From assembly GCA_905116865.2 (NCBI GenBank), contig CAJHNH020002057.1, positions 317,501 through 381,500 of the forward strand: a stretch of 64,000 nt of DNA, read 5' to 3'. The position numbers and the translations under genes were made by a program. Each line of letters begins with the position of its first letter. Position 1 is the stretch's first letter. The stretch comes from Candidula unifasciata. Its lineage: Eukaryota > Mollusca > Gastropoda > Stylommatophora > Geomitridae. The notes under the pieces were generated by a model. It was not told the DNA's origin, searched no databases, and saw nothing but the letters and a program-made list of their open reading frames with translations. Shown one piece after another: positions 10,786 through 21,070 of this stretch.

Positions 10786-10982
10786 AAAAGGGGTCGGATG
10801 GGGGTCGCGGGTGGAGGATAGCTTGGCTCCTATATCGACGTAGATTAAAACGGATACCAGGCAATGTCATGGGAAGTAAAAACGGCAGGTGTGGTTTTGT
10901 CTATATAAACCATCGAATATTGATTGGTTCAAACATATGGAACAGGTATGTCCGAAACGCCAGTGTCGCGACAAGGATCCAT

Positions 10983-11255
10983 TATACTTTATGGTTACTT
11001 TGCTGTTACTTTACTATTACTTTGCTGTTACTTTACTGTGATTTTTTTGTTGTTGCTAAGTTACTGTTACTTTGCTGTTACTTTACTACGATTTTGCTGT
11101 GACTTTACTGTTACTTTGCTGTTACTTCACTGTGACTTTGCTGTTACTTTACTGGGACTTTGCTGTTATTTTGCTGTGACTTTATTGTTATTTCACTGTG
11201 ACTTTGCTGTTACTTTACAATGATTTTGCTATGACTTCATTGTGACTTTGCTGTA
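10983..11255. repeat. 11-bp tandem repeat
   Basis: Alternating 'tttgctgttac' and 'tttactgtgac' units. Overlapping Leu/Cys/Tyr ORFs are by-products. Confidence 0.93.
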
Positions 11256-11735
11256 ACTGCGTGGTCTCGAGGTACGGTGTCCGCCTCGAGTGCTAAACGT
11301 TCCGTGTTCAATCCTCGGTAGGGGCTGGGATTTTTTTTTACATGGACTTGGACTTCTATTAATTTCCCCTAGTCTCTGGGTAGTGATATCGGACGCTCGT
11401 GTGCATTGCTGCCCCCGTAAAAAATCTCTTGGCAGTTGGAAATCAAAAGGAGTAGCTAATGGCGCTGCCCGGGCAAAATTTGGAGTTAAAATCTACCTGA
11501 AGTATTTCAGGATCCTCACCGGTGCTACAGAGTCTGTGCAATGCGCTTAGCTTCTTCGGACTCAGACTTGAATTAGAAGCAGAACGGAGCCCTTATGGGT
11601 TACTTCCAATGTGCCATGATGTTGATCTGTTGTTCAAACCTCAAACTGATCATGTGACAGTCTGCACACAAATACGCCATATTGGCAAAACTGATCTACA
11701 CGCACAGCTCAACGTTATTTAACCTAACAAGCGTT
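11256..11735 (+). mobile_element. SINE D, near full-length copy
   Basis: The head 'cgaggtacggtgtccgcctc' and 'cgtgttcaatcctcg' resemble tRNA box A and box B. The body includes 'ggggctgggattttttttta', 'atatcggacgctcgtgtgca' and 'ggatcctcaccggtgctaca'. About 480 bp. Minus copies are at 8870-9275 and 30200-30540. Confidence 0.78.
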
Positions 11736-12034
11736 GTACAGGACAGTTTTGCTTTATTTTATTTCGAAAATATTTAGCCGTCTATAAAATTGGTCCTACA
11801 TATTACCAAAAAAAAAAAAAAAAAAAAAAAACGGGTAAAGGACAACGCAATGAATGGCTTGGTCATATGGATCGGGCACAGACTTGATCAGAGATTCTGG
11901 TGATCGTGTGAAAAGGACAGACATAGCCGCCTAAGATTATCAACAGGACACATTGTGATTTTTTTTTTTTACCCTGTGCTTTGGTAGTTAACATAAATAT
12001 TAGCCTCTCCCCCCCCCCCCCCCACCCGTGTGGG

Positions 12035-12295
12035 TTCTCGGGCCCCATCTAGGAACTGGGGGGGGGGGGTAGACCCACTGTCCCATAACAAGCATGCCGT
12101 ACTTAATGGTGTATCGAAGTTACAGTGTATCTGCCTGAGAGGCAAGGGACCAGCAATCTGCATACAAATAAGCCAGATCTGTTAAATGGATTTGCACGCA
12201 AAATTTAAGCTATGGAACATTTCAAAGTCCAGAAATGAATGAACAACCACAGCTTTTCCCCTGAGTTTGCAACCGATGAACGCAAAGAAATATCA
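12035..12295 (+). repeat. Interspersed repeat family C copy
   Basis: Diagnostic order: 'gtagacccactgtcccataa', 'tctgcctgagaggcaaggga', 'aataagccagatctgttaaa', and 'gagtttgcaaccgatgaacg' at the 3' end. Other copies near 13540, 30545, 54800, 60360 and 60870 show the same order, often ending in (GAA)n. Confidence 0.75.
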
Positions 12296-12755
12296 ATTGG
12301 AAAACTAAAGTTAGCAGAAACGGTGAGAGAAACAGATTCTCGTGCAGTAGTGGGAAGGTAGAGATGCAGAAGACTGAACAAGCAAGTAGATGCAAAATAA
12401 CGGGGGGGGGGGGGGGGTGTTCATAGTGAACACATGCCGGGTACAGAGACAAGTTGTTTTGGGTGGGGAAGTGAACAGGCACTCAACCCCTTTAACAGTA
12501 ATACAGTAATAATAATGCAATGATAATAGGCAAAAGGTAAATAACATATTTGATATAACACAGAATGCATAAACAAATACTTAGAAAGGGAACTTGTATA
12601 CTTGCTATATTGCTAGGGAGCAACTTAACCCACTTGTCAACTTTCTGGCAAGGACGAGAAGGTGATGGACGTTACTGTTTGTATGTTTGTATCACGGCCT
12701 TCTCTATATTATATACAGACGGACCTGGTTTGAATGTCTGTCTTGCCTTTCCTCT
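12296..12755. other. No recognisable gene; contains a G16 run
   Basis: A poly(G) tract of about 16 lies at 12402-12417. Only short low-complexity ORFs overlap it. Confidence 0.5.
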
Positions 12756-12756
12756 G

Positions 12757-13110
12757 AACTTAGTGTGCCAACCGAACCCTCTGGTCACACCCAGGTGCAT
12801 CCAGCCGATAATAATCTAGTTTCTCTACTGACTTCGTTACTTGTCCCAAAAGGACTCTGATAACATCTGCCTTGTCATTTATCAACTCACCACCTAGTGG
12901 TGTAGATCCAGCCAATCTGTTTGTCTGTTCATTACCTACCACGCCGGCATGGCATGAAGAAAAGATCCAAAGTATACTCACTACCCGTGACCTTGCAAGT
13001 GAAACTTGCCACTCTGCTCGAAGCAATCCTGTTTTCACCTTTGTCAGCATGTTTTCAGAGTCCGGCACAGTTTCGTTTAAAGAATAAGAGAAGTCCATCA
13101 TTCTTCTGTT
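12757..13110 (-). mobile_element. LINE relic: RNase H domain fragment
   Basis: The minus-strand translation (113 codons, 12760-13101) reads 'DSENMLTKVKTGLLRAEWQV', then 'SCHAGVVGNEQTNRLAGST' and 'LINDKADVIRVL'. These match the late part of an RNase H domain (the SCHAGVxGNExADxLA signature) and its following segment, as in I-clade LINEs. The His and Asn/Glu landmarks are present. No reverse transcriptase is attached. Confidence 0.8.
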
Positions 13111-13224
13111 TCAGCCAACACATTAGATCGTTTCTGCGTGTGCGTTTTCCTGGATTTCTCTTACTTTACGCCTAACCATATATTTTTAAACAATGTTTTC
13201 TCATCATAGTTAGTCTATCTATCT

Positions 13225-13418
13225 TCTTTTACCCCACCAGGACATCATCACACAAGGGATAAACACCCGAAGACACAAAGGGCCACCATGTGGATGAGGA
13301 TCACCCGTGGAGAGGTCCCAGCCATTAGACCATATTTATGGCCGGGCTATATAGCGGCCCCTGTCAAGATCCAGAGTAGGGCTTCAAATAACGAAAAATT
13401 GCATCCCACAAAGGGATG
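13225..13418 (+). repeat. Interspersed repeat family B, full copy
   Basis: 'ccccaccaggacatcatcac', 'ggataaacacccgaagacac', 'gaggatcacccgtggagagg' and 'atggccgggctatatagcgg' occur in order, with the tail 'gggcttcaaataacg'. It is the mirror image of the minus copies at 168 and 15218. Confidence 0.7.
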
Positions 13419-13544
13419 ACTAGATGTTGCTTCATTTATACTAGCACAGCTGCAGTACCCTCCCTTGTTTTTGCTGCATAGCCGAACGTGGTGGCGTCAC
13501 AATCTCTCTTTGTCACAATTAAGTGCACCACTCTGTAGCGCAGC

Positions 13545-13880
13545 AGAGGTTTTCACTCCAACCCCATTCCCTGATTGGGTTCCAGGGCCCCATCGTAGGG
13601 CAAACAAGAATAGACCCAGAGTCTACCCAATAAGCATGTCGTAAGAGTAGAATAATTGAGTGCTTCATTCAAAATAGGAGAGCAGATTGAGAGGCAAGGA
13701 ACCAGATGTCTGCATACATATAATCTAAATCTGTAAAATAGATGTACATGCAACACTCAGATTCTCGAAGAAGACTAAAGATCAGAGGTGGACAAATAAC
13801 CAGAATTTTCCGCTGAAGTTTACAACCAGTGAATGCGAAGAAGAAAAAGAAGAGATGGAAGAAGAAGAAGAAGACTACAC
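13545..13880 (+). repeat. Interspersed repeat family C with (GAA)n tail
   Basis: Contains 'agaatagacccagagtctac', 'ttgagaggcaaggaaccaga' and 'gaagtttacaaccagtga'-like sequence, ending in 'gaagaagaagaag'. Confidence 0.75.
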
Positions 13881-13929
13881 CTCATACATTCTTCGAGGAT
13901 GCTATCAGTCCTATCCCCCCGACCAGCAA

Positions 13930-14330
13930 AATGCATTTTTTAATGACTGCGAATGCTGCTTCAGATGCCACTAGACGCCAGTTTGCATCCTTAACAGTAG
14001 CTTTGACTGAATCGACTTTACTTGCTAATGAAAGAGCTGACCAGCTGACAAGTAATGCACCAATGCAAACGATCAGGAGCACGGACAGAGCTGATATCAT
14101 CAACGCTGTACGGACTAGGTAGGGGGATAATGGCGAATCTCCTACGCTAACACGACTGCGTGATCTATGAGTTGAGTTTGGTAAAGCACGTGTGTGTCGT
14201 CTTCGAGTTAAAGACAGGGGAAACTCTAACAAACTCCTCACGTACCTTGGAGTGGCAGCTGCATCGGAGGACTGATCACACATGGGGATGACCGGTGTAA
14301 AAAGAGGTTGATTGTGATTATAACACATAA
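13930..14330 (+). mobile_element. LINE relic: RNase H C-terminal fragment
   Basis: The + strand reads 'NERADQLTSNAP' and 'STDRADIINAVRTR' (13960-14122), then, past a stop, 'SPTLTRLRDL' and 'FGKARVCRLRVKDRG'. The same blocks occur in the LINE relics at 12757 and 34653. The 148-codon minus ORF over this region is its antisense shadow. Confidence 0.7.
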
Positions 14331-14511
14331 CACCTGCTTATATAACTTTCACTTGTTACTAATAAAGCCATTGGGATGGGTTTCTTTTGGTCATAGTTGA
14401 TTTATCAGTTGTTTTACTACTGTAATGTTACTATATATATTACATCTGTAATATAATCATAAGTTTAATTTCTTTCACATAATTTATGTGTGTTTTACTT
14501 CTGTTATGCCA

Positions 14512-14755
14512 TGAAAGAAGACATAAAAAGAAGGAAAGAAAGAAAGAAAGAAAGAGGAAGAACGGGAGAAAAAGAGATAGAGAGAAATAAATAAAGAAAG
14601 AGATAGAGAGAAAGAAAGAAAGCAAGATGGCAGAAAAAAGAAAAGTTAGAAAGAAAGGAAGAATAAGACACTAGAAAGAAAGAGGGAACGACAGAAAGAA
14701 AGAAATTATAATAAGAAAGAAAGGAATAAAGAGATAAGAAAGAAAGGCATGTTAT
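14512..14755. repeat. GA-rich (GAAA)n-type low-complexity tract
   Basis: Repeated 'aaagaaagaaag' and 'gagatagagag' words over about 240 bp. Confidence 0.9.
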
Positions 14756-15215
14756 GTCAAGAAATAAATGCAACGAAAATTTGACAAGATTTTTTCCTGT
14801 GTTGCCAAATTAATACAAGCAAAACGTTTTTTTTTTTTTTTTGTTCTCTTTTTTATTTCAAATTCTAGATACACAATATGAGGTTTTTCGTTTATGAAAC
14901 AAACAGATAAATTTGTTTGTCCAAATAGTTTTATCAGTTTGTAGGTGTTATTGCAGCTGAATTCCAAGATTAGTTATTGATATGAATATATAATTTCATA
15001 CGAACATTCGCCTGATGCAATTTCCTAGTATTTGAAACAGAGGTAGTAACATTTCTTCTAGGTGTTATACACCAATAAAAAGATGTCTTTGACGTTAAAA
15101 AAAAAAGCGTGAAATCGTTTTCTCTAACCACTTTCTGTGTGCTGGTTTCACATTTTTTCATTTGTGTTTTTAATTTGTTTGCATTTGCCTGAATTAATCC
15201 TAGCCACCTCCTTGT
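14756..15215. other. No recognisable gene
   Basis: AT-rich sequence with T and A homopolymers (14827-14842, 15096-15105). The short minus ORFs have no known domain. Confidence 0.5.
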
Positions 15216-15217
15216 GA

Positions 15218-15408
15218 GATGCAAGTTTTCGTTGTTTTGAAGCCCCATCCTGGTTCTTACCAGGGGCCGCAATATAGCCCCATACATGGTCTAATGGCTG
15301 AACGCGGTTTCTGGGACCTCTCCACAGGTGATCCTCATCCACATGATGGCACTTTGTGTCACCGGGTGTTTATCGCTTGTGTGATGTCCTGGTGGGGTAT
15401 ATAAGTCT
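15218..15408 (-). repeat. Interspersed repeat family B, full copy
   Basis: 'gatgcaagttttcgttgttt', 'gcaatatagccccatacatg', 'ggacctctccacaggtgatc' and 'cactttgtgtcaccgggtgt' occur in the order expected of a minus copy. Confidence 0.7.
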
Positions 15409-15980
15409 ACTACTACTATTTGTTTGCATTTGTATTTCTGTGTCACCAAACAGTTTGAATGAAAGTATAAATTTGCCCTTGTTTCAATGTTAGGGTCTAT
15501 ACAGTTTTTTCCTTTTTTTTTTTTCATTTGTTCTAGGAAGCGATTGCGTTGTGTTTATTTACAGCACGGCTGGCTGCAGTATTTGCGCCTGCTATCGGCC
15601 GATACGCTTAGCCATTAGTTGCCCCTGTTGACATTCCCACTTATTTTCCTGAGACATCGAAAAGCCCACTTCCGGCTGTAAATCTGGAGCTGGCCGTGGC
15701 ACAGCCTCGTTGTTGTATCGCCACCTTTGCTCCATAATCTGCAATCAAGCAGACAAGTAAACGGACCAGGATTGCCAATTTGGCTCTTTAAATGCCAACT
15801 TCGAGAAATTTAGCAGTTTCGGAAAGTGGTTGGTAGACTTTACAAAAATATGTTTGGCGTATTGGCAGAGTTGTGGCATTCTCCTTGTGCGACATTTTTT
15901 CTTCTTATAGAAATACTCATAATTCTAAAGAATAAAGTGGGTAAATATCATATAATGTAATTAATATAAATGCTCATTAT
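15409..15980. other. No recognisable gene
   Basis: Short interrupted ORFs only. I found no match to the repeat families defined here. Confidence 0.45.
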
Positions 15981-15982
15981 CA

Positions 15983-16890
15983 TCAGGTAGCAAGTCCTTT
16001 GCAGAACGTCGCACCCATCACGGTCTGCCTGAAGAAAACAACTCGGTCCCTCGCCAGCTCTCCCGCCTCGTGTACTTTCATATTCAAGGAGTCACTTATA
16101 TCCTTTGCACATCTTTGTGTTGGTTGGCCACTGTCCCTCCTTCCTGGTACCATGCAGTCCGCCATGTCGCTTGATCTGACCAAAATATTTTATTTTCCGA
16201 GACAAGATGCTGTTTATAGCAAACCTTCATTGATGTTTAGATCTTTTAAAATGCCAGTATTTCTTCTCTTCTTTATCCGTGGTATTCTGGGAATTTTTCT
16301 GCAGCATTTGAGCTCAAAAGCCCATATTTTCTTTCTTAAAAAGACTGGGAGATAGTCTACGGCATATAGTCTACGACTCACATCCGTGTGTTGCTACAGG
16401 GAAGACGCATGCTCTCAAAATTCTAATTTTGATTTCCTTGCTGATGCTTAACCATAGACTTTTAATGCTATTTAATCTTTGCTATGCTATGGCCATCCTA
16501 CTTTTAATTTTTGTCAAACAGTCTACATTGCTATTTATTACAAAGCCTAGATATTCACAATTTGTGACATTTTCAATTTCTTCATCATTTGTTTTTATTT
16601 TTGGGTGACAGTCAGTTGTGTCTGTGGACATTATTTTTGTTCTTCGCTGTGTTTTTGAACAGAAATGATTAAATTTTCTTTTCCCTTAACATTGTTCAAA
16701 AGGAAGACTGTGTCATCTGCGTAGAGTTCGAATAGGATTGCCACCAATTATGAGCAGTTCATAACGGTTACAGGTCTGGAAACTTTTGACATTTCTCATT
16801 ATGTTTTGTGAATATATATTAAATAGGTAAGGTGAGACAATGCACCCCTGCATCACCCCCTTTGAACCTAGAACCAATCCCATGTTTCAC
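15983..16890 (-). mobile_element. 5'-truncated LINE relic, RT to C-terminus
   Basis: The minus strand reads from a reverse transcriptase palm remnant ('SPYLFNIYSQNIMRNVK'-like, around 16800-16850) through a degraded YADD region to a C-terminal peptide 'SLNMKVHEAGELARDRV' ending 'TFCKGLAT' at 15983. The same 3' end occurs in the copies at 24154, 48660 and 53517. Many frame breaks show it is dead. Confidence 0.8.
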
Positions 16891-16974
16891 CAGCTGCTCT
16901 GATAGCTGCTTGTTGTTCATGATACAGATTTTAAGAACTATGTAATAAATTTAAAAAATAGTACCCAATTATAA

Positions 16975-17155
16975 ATGACCTTGGCCTCCAGATCGACTCA
17001 GCCTTGAATAGGTACCAGGTGCAGTCCTGGCAAGTAAAGGCGGCCTGTGGATGCTGACCACATCACCCACCAAGTGCTGATTGCTCTATAAAATTAGGTC
17101 TAGCCCTATATGCTCAATACACCTTAAGACGTAGGAAAGGGTCCCTTTTTACCCA
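16975..17155 (+). mobile_element. SINE A, 5'-truncated copy
   Basis: Starts within the body ('ccagatcgactcagccttga') and continues through 'gatgctgaccacatcaccca' to 'gaaagggtccctttt'. The tRNA-like head is missing. Confidence 0.78.
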
Positions 17156-17159
17156 GTCA

Positions 17160-18110
17160 TTAAAATAAATAGTAGCTAGAAGGGTGTGACGATGAGGAAG
17201 GAAAAAGGCATAGTGTATAAACAAGACCTGAAACAATTAAACAAAAACGGCTCAAACGTGGAAAGTTAATGATACTGAAAACAGTGAATGGAATGAAAAT
17301 GTTTATTGTATTTTTTTAAACGAAGTAAAAAAAATAGTTCTTTTTTTAAACTAAGAAAAAAAAAAAAATAGACATTCAACATCAAATTCTTTGCTGATTA
17401 TATTGAGCAATCATGCATGTCCACAGTTACAGAACGGTTTCTGAGTTACCTTTTTTTAAACTTGGACACGACATGTGGAACGGACTAAAGGAATGCTGTC
17501 CAACTCATTTACTGGCTGGTAACTGTTTGTATTTTGATACTCGCTATTTAACTAAAAAAAAAAAACTTGACCTAAACTTCACAAGTTACGATACATCAGG
17601 GCCCTCTTCACCCATATGAGCATAGGAGCCCAATGATAATCTGTGTATTGGAAGTGACTAGGCTATAAATGAAAATGACATTCCCGTTTGTGGCTGTCAT
17701 AAGGGCTCCAGTAGATTGGTTTTCTTAGAGGCCTATAATGTTGTTAGGATGGCTTTGCGGCCGAGTGTATATTAGATAATATCATTTATTAATACGTATG
17801 CATGGCTGGCACGTTTTTATGTACACTGAAATGTTTCTAAATAGTTGTAAATTATTATAATGGTGTTTGGTAAATATATTTTTCTTATTATTCACAGATC
17901 ATTGCCATCAATTATCAAATGTTCTTTTAGTCCGATTATTTCCACATTTCTTTCAAAGTCATAATCTTCTTTCAAATTACTGACAACAGGGTATTCCCCC
18001 CCCCCCCTTTTTTTCACCCTTTTCAATCCTTACTGTTACCCTTTCAGAAAATGAAACATATCTTATGCAATAAATCGCTCTCATTTAATGTCAGAAAGAG
18101 GGTGCTCAAA
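17160..18110. other. No recognisable gene
   Basis: AT-rich sequence with A runs and a C11 run near 17997-18007. No domain-bearing ORF. Confidence 0.45.
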
Positions 18111-18119
18111 TGTTAAATA

Positions 18120-18542
18120 GAACCTGTTCTGCTGTATGACAAGGAATCTTGGAATGTCAATGAACAAATTAAGAAGAATTTGGAAGCAACAGAGATGTTT
18201 CTGAGACGAATGTTACGAATACCTTGGACGGCCAGAGTAACTAACAACGATTGCTTGAAAGAAGCTAATGAAAGTAGATCTCTATATACACAGAAATAAG
18301 AACGAGACAAACACTGTTCTTTAGCCACACAATGAGAAGTGAGACATTGGAGAACATCGTGACAACTGGACAGATCAGTGGAAAAAGGGGTAGAGGCAGA
18401 CCAAGAGAGATGATGCTGGATGGGCTGAAACGATAGCATGGAGGGATATCATCAAGAGAGCTGTTTCAGGCAACCAACCAGGGATCGTGATCTGTGGAGA
18501 CGCATGAGCGCCTACGCCAGTTGGCAGGGCACATGATGATGC
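18120..18542 (+). mobile_element. LINE relic, C-terminal region
   Basis: The + translation across breaks gives 'LEATEMFLRRMLRIPWTARV', then 'ISGKRGRGRPREMMLDGL' and finally 'DLWRRMSAYASWQGT'. This is the typical order at the carboxy end of LINE ORF2 proteins. Confidence 0.78.
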
Positions 18543-19735
18543 AGAATATTACCCAGGGTCTGACACACCTAAGTCTCGAAGAATCACAAATCGGAAGTCA
18601 GCCCAACAGGACAAATTCAACCTGCTGCGAAATTTGAAGCAAAAATACAGATGTTTTGTTATTTACATGGCTATTTATACAATACTATACATTCAACACA
18701 TTAAACACATGGAAAGTATACACAAAACTGGTACTAAAAACATATTGCTGAAAATTCAGTGGTCTGTCATTGTTTGGATATGTATATTAAGGACAATATT
18801 TAATTAAACTGGGGGCAGTGAAGATGTGGTTTTAGAGAAACTTGCTGGTAATATCGCGAAGAGAGAAACTAGAAGCTGCCGCTTTCATAGCTGCGGATTT
18901 TATTGAATTACTCAAAACCCATAAAGGCAAGACAAATGCTATAAAAAAAAACTATATATATATATATACCAACAGCTGACTGTATATATACTGTACACTG
19001 TTCTTCAAATTGAAAGCACAACCTCGAACGATGATTTATTTCGATGTCTCTAATAACATCGAGTCTCGTACGTAAGTGTCTGATGTGGTTATTTATGGTA
19101 TACACTGGCCAGACAAGAACTAGGAAATACTCCTTCTGTTTTCAGCTCAAGTGCAACAACCTGCAGCCTCTGTCTGTGGTGTGTTCCTGTAACACACACC
19201 ACCTAATGGCAGCACTTCAATCCAGATCTAGGACACAGCAGTTGGTCGACGTTGTATCTATCGTGTCTACAAGGCGACCTGCACGTCAGCTAGCGCGGCA
19301 AATAACCAGATATGTTTGTGGCAGGAGAATGCACAATACCTACGTACAGACTGTATGGTTGGTTACATGCTGACTTCACTACTGGGAACTGGAAAGAGCA
19401 AGGTCTTGTTGACATAAACTGGGTCAGTACACTTGCTAAAATGAATGCAAATTTAGTGCACAAGAATTCTGCGAAGAATTGGTCAATTATTCGTTATTGC
19501 GCAGTTTTTGGGGTTTTACCAGATCGCACAGAAGAAAAATGCTGGTTGGTATAAATGAAACAAATATACTGCCATGATTCAAGTAGAGGAGAAAATGATA
19601 TTATATATACAGATGATCTTGTATTTAGTGAACCGCTTGTCACATGTTCAATAAGCGGCCATGGCAAATATGCAGTCTAGAACAGTTTTATCTGTAATGT
19701 TATCACATTGAATGTAAGGTACGAAATTCTTCAGG
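18543..19735. other. No clearly recognisable gene
   Basis: Contains a short (TA)n near 18953-18968 and open frames of up to 109 codons on the + strand at 19044-19554, without a known domain. It may include 3' untranslated sequence of the minus-strand exon at 19742-19990. A possible AATAAA lies on the minus strand at about 19032-19037. Confidence 0.4.
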
Positions 19736-19741
19736 CTGCTT

Positions 19742-19990
19742 TCAAACGGGTAATTTAACAACGTCGCCATCTTTCATAATAAGTGCATTGATGGGTTTCT
19801 TGTAGATCTGATTGCACTGAAGAAATCTGTGGTTCAATTCTGAGGACGAAGATAGCAATGTGGTTGCTGGCAAAGAAACTTGTCGGTTCTTGGAAATCCA
19901 GTAAACAGCGCAGATGGCCCCAACAGCGCCAAATGTTAAGGCGACACAGATGATTAAGATCGCGACAGCATCCATGTCTTCACCAGAGAT
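19742..19990 (-). CDS. Possible terminal exon of a single-pass membrane protein
   Basis: On the minus strand a good splice acceptor ('cttctttttgcag') is followed, in phase 0, by 82 codons and a stop. A short acidic start (ISGEDMD) leads into a strongly hydrophobic helix (AILIICVALTFGAVGAICAV, about residues 9-28). Basic 'SKNRQ' follows as a stop-transfer signal. A polar tail of about 45 residues ends 'IMKDGDVVKLPV'. This looks like the last exon of a type I membrane protein with a short cytoplasmic tail. No upstream exon was identified, no family was recognised, and no nearby polyadenylation signal is certain. It could be a chance open frame, but helix, basic flank and acceptor together make it more plausible than most. 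Confidence 0.42.
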   Translation of the reverse strand: MSGEDMDAVAILIICVALTFGAVGAICAVYWISKNRQVSLPATTLLSSSSELNHRFLQCNQIYKKPINALIMKDGDVVKLPV

Positions 19991-20730
19991 CTGCAAAAAG
20001 AAGCAAGGCTTTTTTAAATTTCACCAATGTGTCCGTTTTAATATATTTTGGCGTTTTCATTTATTGGGTTGGAAGAGGAAGGGGTCAATAATGGAAGGTA
20101 AAGCTCCTGGTAACGCATGTCGGTGACGTCAATAAGATCAAGATAGGAGACACTGTAACCAACTTCTCATGGGAACAGTCAGTAGAGGCACCTTGAGTGG
20201 CTGTTGCATCGGGAGCCTGAGCAGACTAGGAATTTCTAGTACGCTGTGGCAATTGTGATAATATAACAACATGCCATGTAAGTGTATGTATATGTAGTTT
20301 TTAAATTATTTTTTTCAATTTTCTTGTTAGGGTACAATGGGTCCATCCCCCCCCCCCCCCCCCCCCCACACACCACCTTACATACATACATACATACACA
20401 ATTCGGCCCTGGAGCCTACAAAGAGATATAAGCATATATGACAATTTTAAAATTTTAGTAGACAATATTCAGTTAATGCTGTGTCTTATCAATAGTTTTG
20501 TAAGTCTTACCTTTCAGTGCAATAACTAAACGGTAAACAGAATAATCACAAGTCATATTTAAAAACTAAGTGTAACCGTTCTAGTTTCTGCTACAGCAGA
20601 CATGGGCTGACACTTCTTACAACTTACTTGAAAACTGTACCAAGATTCTCCACATCATTTATCTACAATTAGTACAGCCGCAAGTGATAAGATACCGGTG
20701 ACTAATTTGATTTACGTATGCAGTCTGCAC
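19991..20730. other. No recognisable gene; contains a poly(C) tract
   Basis: A run of about 20 C lies at 20347-20367, followed by a 'catacatacata' microsatellite. Otherwise unassigned. Confidence 0.5.
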
Positions 20731-20734
20731 CTAA

Positions 20735-20965
20735 AGGACCCCTTTTAACGCCTTCATACGTATTAGGTATACAGTGCTTAACTTCAATTTTAAAGACACT
20801 CGGCGGGTGATGTGGTAAGCACTGGACCGGCCGCCTTTACTTTTCAGGACTTTAGCTGGTACGGCTGGGTCGACATGGGGAAAAGTCCGGCTCCATTCCG
20901 ATTTTAAGCCCACGAACTTCGAATCCGTAGGCGAGCGTGTAGCCGCTGCAACACAGCGACTCCAA
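20735..20965 (-). mobile_element. SINE A copy
   Basis: The minus strand carries the tRNA-like head ('gtcgctgtgttgcagcggct') and the body 'gtcgacccagccgtaccagc'. The 3' end 'aaaaggggtcctttaggtg' lies at the left. Confidence 0.75.
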
Positions 20966-20984
20966 GTCTTCTTCTTATTCTTCT

Positions 20985-21070
20985 CATTCTCCTTTTTCTC
21001 CTCCTCCTTCTTCTCCTTCTTCTTCTTCTTCTTCTCCTCCTCCTACTTCTCCTTCTACTTCTTCTTCTTC
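20985..21070. repeat. (CTT)n tract, probable (GAA)n tail of the adjacent minus-strand LINE
   Basis: Interrupted 'cttcttcttctcctcctc' sequence ending exactly where LINE-like sequence starts ('gttagcattgaagttcattg'). On the minus strand it is a GAA-rich tail at the element's 3' end. Confidence 0.85.

Noticed and set aside
13882..14328. 148-codon minus ORF with a hydrophobic segment
   Set aside because: The opposite strand carries LINE RNase H text. The minus ORF is its shadow.
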